Below, piece after piece: positions 55,222 to 64,000 of a stretch of DNA of 64,000 bases (positions are counted from its first letter, which is position 1; each line of letters begins with the position of its first letter). Under the pieces are notes generated by a model. It was given only the letters and a program-made list of their open reading frames with translations. It was not told the DNA's origin and ran no database searches. The position numbers were made by a program, and so were the translations under genes. This DNA comes from Stratiolaelaps scimitus (taxonomy: Eukaryota; Arthropoda; Arachnida; Mesostigmata; Laelapidae), in NCBI GenBank assembly GCA_019614645.1, contig JABWDB010000001.1, positions 3,844,001 to 3,908,000 on the forward strand, in the 5' to 3' direction.

Positions 55222-58200
55222 CTGAAAACGACAGTGTCAATAAAAGGAAGAAAAATAGAAACAAACGAAGAAATAGATAAGAACACGATGGGAAATTGTA
55301 CATCAGAGCTATGGCATTTGAATTGTTCCACGGTATAACAACAGTAAATAGACAAACTCGAGCTGGAAATAATTAATTTAGATGTCTCTCTCACACACAC
55401 ACACAAACGCTCACAGTGTATATACTATCATTATGATATATAGAGTATATAAATTAGAGGCAACCTGACTTCGATTTGTTTGAAATTAGGCTGCATTTTC
55501 ACAGGACGCACAGTAAATACAGATCGTCAACGCATCCGGCCAAGTAGGCCGACGGTGAGTAATTTGTCTCGGACGTAAAATCCCTTCCGAACGAGATGCA
55601 TGGATAACATGGAGAAACATGCTTTCGTATATTCTTGTTCACAACTCAGTTACTCGCAAGTTACTCCCATCCCTGAATGCATTGCGCGACACCTATGGAT
55701 TGGTATCTGGCGAAGACGACAATTTGGTAATGATTCACTTTATGGTCTGCGGGCAAAGATTGGCTAGATTAAAAGATCGACAATATCATGGCCCTATTGG
55801 CTCTGTTCTGGCAGAGGAGACTTTGAAGGAAACCATATAACATGGTATGCGATGAACAGCCAAATGATCCGGTATGAATCAATATATATAATCATATATC
55901 ATAATCATATATATATATATATAATATATGCTATCCAATGGAATGGTGGAACAGCTAAGAAGAAGACGAGTGAAATTCATTCTCAAATTTGCAGTACATT
56001 GCCACTAATTACAAGGATTTCATTTTCTGTTCATTGTTCCAGTCTCGCAGATACCCACGAAGGTCAGAGGTTGATCGGAAGGTGGCGAACGAATGACGGT
56101 TTTGCCCGTCTCTCGTCGACGGGTCTCTTCCGCTAAGAGAAGACAAGATAAGGATTGATTGGGACACAAGCTTTATCCCGATGGTAGCCACCTTCCCATA
56201 CTCTACATCGATCTGTCGTCCAAAGAGCCATCTAATCGTTTGTTCCTCTCGAATAGGGCCAACCATCCTGCCTCGGACCGGGTATTCCACCCCATATTCA
56301 TACAATGGGTGATTCATATTTAAAATCGCTTCTTTAACTTGAAATCGCATCCACCCTCCATTCGCTCCTCCGTTGTTGCCTTCATTTCCGTGAGCAGAAG
56401 TGAGTGAGACCACTCGTTCGAACATCCCTCGAAGGCGGGGGAGGGCATAATCCGGACGGATACCGATGGGATCTCGATGAGGCTGACGCCGTCGCGGCGA
56501 AAAATGAAGGGAGCCTAAAGCCTATTTTTTGAATCACCACTTTGCCTCCGCTCCCGACCCCACTATGCCGCCCCAAACCCCGACTGTTTCTTCCGTCTGC
56601 GTGGCGGCGTCGTCGTCGGCGGTGGCTCCTCGCAGCCAGCCCCATTCTTTCCTCGATTCCCGTGACGTCCTCCCCTTGACCTTCCCCGTCTTCCCGGCCT
56701 ATTGCTCCCCTCGCCCCCCCCCCGTTACAACAAGAGGGCCAACGATCGTCCGGGATAGAGAAATAAGAACGCCGCTGCCGCTGCCGCCGCCGCCCTAGCT
56801 CCTGGAGAATGAAAGGCAAGGATAAATTGGCTAGGCTAGTCGCCGTTGCACTCACTGGCTGGCTGTGCCTGACTGCCCGGTGCCTCTTGCCTGACTGCCT
56901 GTTAGAGCTGCTGCTGCTGCCGCCGCTGGTCGGCAGCGCGGGTTTTCTGCTGCTTGCTTGCGCTTGCCCGACTGCTGATGCTGCTGCTGCTGCTGCTGCC
57001 GCGACTGCCGGACGGGTGAACCGAGTGCAGGACGGCGGGCGCCGTTGACATGGAGGAACGAGCGGGTGGAGGGTGAGAAGACGGCGAGGGAGAGTGATAG
57101 AGATAGATAGAGCGAGAGAGAGAGAAGAGTGGGCAATATTTTGAGGTTATATGTTATATTCTCCACGGGCTCTACTCCACGGAGCCGGCCGGCCGGCCGG
57201 CCGCCCGCCCGCCCGGCTGGTCGCTCGGTCGGCTTCGTCTTTGGACGATACGTCAAGAATTCTTCATGTCGATGCCAATATCAGAAATAAGCCCGGCGAC
57301 AAAAAAATAAGACCACCACCGTTGGGAACAAAGCGGCACCAGCGAAAGCGGCGGCGGCGGCGATGGTGGGAGCAGCCGTGGCGTTGGCCGGGGGCGGCGG
57401 CGGCGGCGGCAGCAGCAGCGAACGACGTACGTCTCGTCCATTGCCTCGTGCGCAGTCCCACGTAGATGGGGAGGGGGGACAAGTACGGGGGGGAGGAGTA
57501 GTGTAGGAAAGCCATGGAGGTTGGGGGTTGGGGCTTACCAGAGGCCTGGGGGGGCAGGGGGGGGGCAGGAATCGGTAGTAACTGTGGGATACGAGGCGGA
57601 GGACTGGGAATGGCGGGGCACAGGCAGGAGATGAGGATGGTGGCGCGAGATGGTCGATTCCGTTTCGTTCCATCGAAGGGAAAAGAAACAAAATTGCCGA
57701 CCAGAGAGAGAGAGAGAGAGAGAACTATGGCGGAGCGAGCATGGCATGCCATTGCATTCGGGGCAACGGGCAAAGAGGCAACCGGCAAGAAGCTGAACGA
57801 AAGCTGAACTCCCTCCCTGCCTGCTCTCCATGTTGCTCTCCGGGCTCTGCGGAGCGTCCGGGAACTACCGCTCCGTTGCGGGATACCGAACGAATGCCAT
57901 TATGACGCAACGGCGACGGCTGAAAACACGTCTGGATTCCCACCTCCCCTCGCCCGCTAGACGCGCATAAAAACACTAACAATAATCACCCTATATATAT
58001 ATATATCGACAACGAACTTTGGGCACTCCGCATGCGCGGTCAGCAAACTGCGTGTGCCTCTAATCGCTTGTATGTGCTTAGTTAAATTGGAGGTGTGGCG
58101 CCAGATGGTATATTATGGATATTATTAAAAACCCATTAATAGTTTCGATTTCTCAGCTGGCCCTCAGCTGACTCTCGAGGGCAGACCTCGATACCTCTGT

Positions 58201-59650
58201 GTGGCATTATGTCGAATAAAGTCATTTTCTCTAGACTTCATCCGTTGCCAAGGTAAGATCGCGACTAGCACGCGCTCGCTGGGGTAGCGTCGTATTGAAT
58301 ATGGTGGAAACGTATATGATATTGTCTGCTCTCGATAACAATGCATTTGAATCATATGCACATATTATACAACCAATAGCAGTTCCTTTAATAAACTACC
58401 AAACCTTTACCTTCACGCTGCGTACAATATGCGCATGGAAACTACCGGAAGGTTACGAATCGCTCCAAGAGCGACTCATCTCTCGAGATGAGGCAAAAGG
58501 CTGGCTCCGTACATCGTAAAACGCACTGAGAAATAGTGTCGAGCGTTTGAGAAGTTTGTCATTTGAAGCTAAAGGCTAAACTTATTATTATTATTATTTG
58601 GATATTTTGATGCGCAAGCGTCGTTATGTTAGACAGTCCACCTCGTCTCTAAAACAACAATAGAGCGCCGACGATATCATCGTGATTAACGTGATCGTTG
58701 TGTACAGCTTTTGCAGAGCTTCTCTCCGGTAGCACAACGCCACCGCGAGCATGGCAGTGATGGAGCCAGCGAATTAGGAACGGCGTAACGAACTGAAATG
58801 GATGTAATTGTTAGCGCTTGGGCAGCCAGAGATCCAGCGAGGCAAACCCGGACGGGTTGGATAGGTCCATGTTGCCGTCATCAGCAGCAGCAGCAGCGGC
58901 AGCGGCGCAATCTATCTGACGTCTATAAGTTCCATGTATCATCATACGTTTTGTGTATGGTGTATGTAGATATAGAGATCTCTATCTATCTCTCTCGCCC
59001 GCCCTGTTTCTCTCTCTCTCGAGCTTCGCGTGCTGCTGACTCGAAGGCTCACGTATACGCGGCGTACATTGGCGTACGGCTGATGGTGCGCTCTAGTTGG
59101 TTAACTCAGCTAGTGTCGACTGGTTGTCCGATTTGTCAGCAGGAGGCAGAGCCGAGCGGGCGTGTATCCGAGTGTTACATTGAGCGTCTAGTTATATTGT
59201 CGTTGTATTGGACTGTGCTGTACATAGCTTCGCGTAGGCGCCTGACGCCCGTACTGTTGTAGTAAGGTTGCGGTATCCCGTTGGATGTACACGCATTCAG
59301 CTACACACACACACACGCACAGCCAGTACAGAAGCCGACTACAACAGCGACAGCAGAGTTAACGGTGTGCTTTCTCTATATTTCTCTCCCTCTCTCTCAC
59401 TCACTCACTAACTCTCCGCCGGTAGGGCCGCATGCCATCTCTAATTATAAATGGTAATTATCTACGATTACACTAATTCATAATTGAGGCCGTCATGCCC
59501 TTCGACTGCTATCCCGCTCCGGCGGCTCTCTCTCGCGCCCGACGAAGGGAGATTCCGGGAGGGCACACGGGGGTGGCAGGGGCGGTACCGGGGGGAGCAC
59601 ACATACAAACAGACGTACAGGCAGCAACGCACTCTAGCACACAGTCACAA

Positions 59651-59674
59651 GCGCGCGCGCGCGCGCACACACAC
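59651..59674. repeat. (GC)8(AC)n alternating tract
   Basis: Sixteen bases of alternating GC followed by AC repeats, a classic Z-DNA-prone composition, in the GC-rich region upstream of the LMO4-like exons. Confidence 0.9.
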
Positions 59675-59903
59675 GCATACATAGAGACACACAGCCGTCC
59701 AAGCAAGCAACCGACCGACAACCCCAACGATGAAGCGGGCCCCTAGGCCGCCGACACCGCCCGACGTTGTCCGAGGTAGAGAGAGAGAGAGAGAGAGCTT
59801 TCTAATTATCCTAATTATAAGCTATACCCTGCCCCCACCACCGGTGTGGGTTGTAGGAAAGGGGCTTAGCAGTGCCACTCCCCCTCGCGTAGTTGCCCCT
59901 TAC

Positions 59904-60156
59904 GTCCTGTTCCCAGCTCGGACCCCAAGTCCCCGTCCAGTGGTTCGTCCCTACCAACCTTCTTCCCAGAGCAAACCAACCCCAATTCCCTTCTGCTAGT
60001 GAGATCCTGGCCAGCCCCGGGTGAGGAGCGCTGCACGCTGCGAGCAATGCCGCTGCTAGAGCTGTGCTGGTGGTAGTGGTACTGCTGCTCGACGGCCTGG
60101 CTGGCTGGCTGGCTGCCATAGCCCTCATCCACGGCCAGCCGGCTGGGGCCCAGCAT
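59904..60156 (-). CDS. Possible first coding exon of the LMO4-like gene (speculative)
   Basis: From an ATG at 60156 (in-frame stop upstream) the minus strand reads MLGPSRLAVDEGYGSQPASQ, then AVEQQYHYHQHSSSSGIARS and VQRSSPGAGQ. Synonymous positions are almost all C/G and the composition resembles the low-complexity N-termini of transcription cofactors. The strongest downstream donor (GGAC|GTAAGG at 59904) leaves one base, while the exon at 55221 needs two. An intermediate exon or a weaker donor would be required. The start context is poor. Confidence 0.2.
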
Positions 60157-63100
60157 CAGCAGGCAGGGTACCACTCGGCCGGCGGCGGCGGCGACTTCGG
60201 GCTACAGCAACGACGCACCAGATCTCTCTCTCTCTCTAGCTCGCCCTTTTGAGTCCTCTTCCATCCACTCGCGCTCTGCCAGCACCGCGAGCTGCTCTGC
60301 CAAAATAGCCTCAAGCAACCTCAAAATAATTAAATTCATTAATTAACTCCCCCATTGCTTATCCCACGTTTGTGGGGCCTGCGGCTGGTCGGGGGGCGAG
60401 GGCTGACGGCGGGCGAACCGAGCAGCCGGGGTGAACTCCGGGGAACTTCGGAAAGAGACGAGAGGATATCGCGCACAGGGGGGACCAGCGGCAAGCAGCG
60501 ATGGGAGACCAGCCAGCCAGCGAGGACCCTAAATGGAAACGTCACCAATCGACCATTGCAGGAGGAGGATCTACTCTTCCTGCGAATACAACCATCGTCG
60601 TCGCTAACGCCCCAACTACGACAGCTACTAGGCAGGCTGAGAGCGAGAGCGAGGTTGACAGGAGCCGTACTTGAAGTGAATTCCTTTGAACAAATCATTT
60701 TTGCGCTCGGGTGCTAGCTAAATGAAGACGAGAAAATCTTCCGAGACACGAACTGCTCAATTAGGCCTATATATATATATACGTAAACATGGATCGATGA
60801 AACTCCATATTCTGGCTTGCGCAGCCACTAGTTGTAGTGCGTCCACTTATGGGTACCACCTTCTGCACGTGTGTATCTCTTTATGACGCTACCGCCTGAG
60901 GTGACTCGGCAGACAAAGCCTTGCAGACGTTCGAAGGTATACGATTGCGTATCAAATGATGCTTATGAGGAATTCCGGTAGATATTATAATTAAATTCAA
61001 CACTAATTGTCTGCAGTGCTCACATCAATCATGAATCTATAATACAATGATAGCTCTGTCTGGCTGGATCATCATCATGGCTAGTCGGATGGTATTCTAC
61101 GAAATGTTGTATTGTGTAACATTCCTCGGACAGCATCAACTCAAGAGATCTACAAGATCTTGCACGAAGTTCGCCTCGTCATCCGACCTGTTCCAGCGCC
61201 CAATCCTGAGCTAATTCATCATCTCCGCGCATCAGCCTTTAGAGACAAACCCATCGCTTCATCCCGTCTGTGCGCGAAGCCGTTCGTTGATTTCCTGGCC
61301 TGTCCTATACTTGCCGTGTCCGTCATACGAAACATGCACATATGAGACTGCTTTCAGCGTTGCCGGTTCAATCATTCCTTAACCTGCGGCTGGTGGATAA
61401 CTGCCGAGCAACTATCGTGAACAGTTTGCTGCTACTGCTGCTGCTGTTTCCGCGGCAGCTGCCACTGTTCGCGTTGCTGTGAGCGACGGAAGCACGGACA
61501 GGCGCCGTTGCGGTTCCGAGCAGTTCGAAGGGTTCAACCTCACCCAGGCTAATCAGTCTCGTTGTCACTGTGTCGCCCACCCCGTGCCTCTACGCCACGA
61601 GGCGCAGGAATTATGAGACGGAGAGGTAGACGGTATCCTATCACCTGGCGCTTTCAGGCACTGCCCTGTCTCCTGGTGCTCGTAGAGACTGACTTGGTAG
61701 TGTTAGTTGCTGACGGAACTGGGCTGGCAGCACCAGCAGTCAGAAGCCAGCCCGTCAACTGCCAACAACTACACCCCATACCCCCCAAGCAGTAACCATC
61801 AGCCACCAGCCGTTACCCGGCACAGCGCGCAACATAGCGGTGCAGCTCAAGTACACGCACGCATACATACTCACACACACACACCGCATGAAACACGCAT
61901 GGAGGGCACGCTCGCCAACAGCCTTTCTCGCGCTTGTCAATTTCAAATTTCCACCGCCACCGCGCGTCGCCTGCTCAGGACGGGTGGCAGCAGACGCAGC
62001 AGTAGCGTATGCGAACGCGTGTGTGTGAGTCTGTGGTCGTTGCTAGAGCAGCGCGGCTTTTCCATTCCGCAATGCCGTATCACGGGGGTGCCCAGCCCCC
62101 CGCTATTCGGCCCCCCCCATAACCCCACACCCCATTTGCCTGCTGTTCCGCATACCCCCATGTGGCTGCCGTCTGGCGCATTCGCTTCCACGCACCACCC
62201 TCTCGGCACAAGCAACCATGATGATGTTATGTTTACCTGAGTTAATTCCAATCCCCTGCTTTATACGCCCGTGCCAGCAATCTCTACGAACCAATCCCTT
62301 GCATCACCCACCGCCTATTTGCCGACCCGCCTCCCGGTGTTCATGCCCGGCTCGCCTGCTGCTCCTGCTCTCTCTCTCTCTCTCGGTCTCTCTGTATTAT
62401 CCCAATCCGCACAGGGCGACTACCACTACCACAAACCCTGGGCAATTTTGAGTCGCGTCACGCGCACACTTCCTCGCTCGTCAACTTTGTTCTCCTTCTC
62501 GGCGCTCGGTCGCTCGCTCTCTCCGACGGCTGCTGGCTGATCGCGGCGGCCCTTTGGCAGCTGCGGCCGCGCCGGCGGCGTCGCCGTCGCTGCCATCGTT
62601 GCCGCTTCAAAAATGGCGATTTTGGAGCCACCCCACGGCCCCCCCGTCGCCCATAAACTCACAACACCATCCACCGCTCTCTGTCCCCTTGTTGCCTTCG
62701 TTTCTCGTCTGGATTCGTTCGCTCGTGACTGAGCGAGCCAGCGCTAGCCGTTACTGAGAGCTGGCTGCGATGGCTCTCCTACGCTGACGCTGAGACCTGG
62801 CCGTCGGCCGCTGCCCAGATTAGGGGGGGGGGGGAGGTCGTGTGATGGCGCGGAGCTACCGAGGCGGTACGGAGGTGGGGCCGCTTGGGCTTACGCTTGG
62901 TGTTACCTGAACTGATGTGACTGACACGAATTAATCTGTTGATCCCAGTTGCGCGAACCGTTTTGCGAGAGTGAAATGGGGAAATTATCGGGACCGTGGG
63001 TGCGGGGCCGCGGGGGGGGGGGGGGTCGTTGGCGTATTCGTGGGGTACGGCCTGGCTGGATCGATGCTGGGGGACAGTCACCCCCGCCGTTTCTACCCTT

Positions 63101-64000
63101 CATTCAACCTCCTTCACTTCGTTCAATCCTTCGAATTCTACCTTCGACAGGAAGGCCAGGCCACGCACGATCGTGCTACTGGGGCGCAAGATGATGAGAG
63201 TCAAACTAACTATTACAGAGTTTAGTTGCACACGACGTTCGCAGTCACTATCAAAAACGTAGGAGCCGACATCATCGTCGCTGCTGAAAACTCGGGGGAA
63301 ACTCAAGTGCGCTCAAACTCGTTCTATCTTCACTCACCGGCAAACGCCTAACGCCCCGGCAGCAACTGGCTGTCCGTCATACTGATCCGTATCTGCTTGC
63401 ATACAGCGAGACGAGCGTTTGGCAAGCCGTGTTTGGCGCGCAGGCTTCACGAACACACCCCGCTCGGGAAACACTGAGGCCAATGGCTTACCAAAAAACA
63501 GCGGTGTCGTATTCTCGTATAGCATTGTGCTACAGTGTAATAAATGCTCACATACAACTAGTTCATCGTTGTCGATACAATTATGCGGAACGCAGACGCG
63601 CCCACATTCACTCATCACATGGCCATTACGTGTGGGTCCCATAATTAGTCCTCATATACTGTGCCAATGAACAGAAGAACCGCTATCCAGAGAATATCGC
63701 CAGGGTGTTTTGCATCGGTATTCACATGTCAATTCTCTCCATTGGTGTTTGTTAAATCGGCCTCGCTATATGTATCTCGCTCTTCGTTAGCCCGCTGAGC
63801 AGTTTGGAAAAGATTCCTTTAAACAGTTCGAACAAACTGAACAACTCCTTTCGACCTGTGTATTTGTCCAAGAATGCTAATATGAACCCCTTAATCAACA
63901 ACAAACAACCGTAACAGAAGGGGGCAGCCTGCTGTCGATATACGTTATCAGCACGAATACATATGGCGCTACCGCTTCCAACTCGAATCAAGTCCTTCGT

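Larger units (their letters stand above)
55222..64000. other. 5' region of the LMO4-like gene / intergenic DNA
   Basis: 55.2-56.4 kb is AT-rich with nothing recognised. 56.4-63.2 kb is largely GC-rich, with unmethylated-looking CpG density, poly-G runs, (GA)n at about 57706-57722 and 59780-59798, and a (GC)n(AC)n tract at 59651-59674. The last 0.8 kb is ordinary. The missing first exon(s) and promoter of the LMO4-like gene should lie here or beyond; I could not place them with confidence. Confidence 0.5.

Noticed and set aside
1..64000. Bacterial-type systems (operons, CRISPR, toxin-antitoxin, phage, integrons)
   Set aside because: No spaced direct-repeat arrays, no ribosome-binding-site-led gene strings, and all recognised genes are intron-split animal genes.

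Overview
The window is intron-rich animal nuclear DNA. Coding exons are short, bounded by GT/AG, and separated by long AT-rich or microsatellite-rich introns. A decayed mariner-type transposon is present, and there are no bacterial-style operons. The three recognised genes (PBLD, MAD2L1, LMO4 families) are conserved across animals. An arthropod source is an inference from the mariner element, the microsatellite load and the low-complexity extensions of the LIM protein; the species cannot be fixed from sequence alone.

Layout. 1-9934 (+): the 3' part of a PBLD/PhzF-family gene. Four coding exons encode about 203 residues; the N-terminal roughly 85 residues of a usual family member are not in the window. 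Its introns carry a 148-bp near-perfect palindrome (2367-2514) and a 900-bp mariner deletion derivative (8452-9351). 14767-16537 (+): a complete MAD2 spindle-checkpoint gene, four coding exons, 200 residues. A ~133-bp direct repeat sits in its intron 2 and again downstream of its stop. 25010-55221 (-): five coding exons of an LMO4-like LIM-only gene that converges on MAD2. Its introns reach 15.4 kb. Its start exon was not identified and should lie above 55221, perhaps in the GC-rich DNA at 56-63 kb.

The most interesting observation is at the end of the LMO4-like gene. The ORF ends at TGA (25243-25241, - strand), followed directly by C. The same frame then stays open for 76 more codons of Gln/His/Pro-rich, protein-like sequence before a TAG at 25012-25010. 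A candidate AATAAA lies about 120 nt further on. This arrangement suggests programmed stop-codon readthrough, or a very short in-frame intron removing the TGA.

Weaker candidates are listed with low confidence: a possible first exon at 10201, a possible two-exon Cys-rich small gene at 18093-19130, and possible minus-strand exons at 43675-43930 and near 60156. The three recognised genes have unrelated jobs (PhzF-fold enzyme, mitotic checkpoint, transcriptional cofactor) and nothing suggests they act as a unit. The rest is intron or intergenic DNA rich in (AT)n, (ATT)n, (CT/GA)n, (CAG)n and poly-G tracts, whose open frames on both strands are mostly compositional artefacts.
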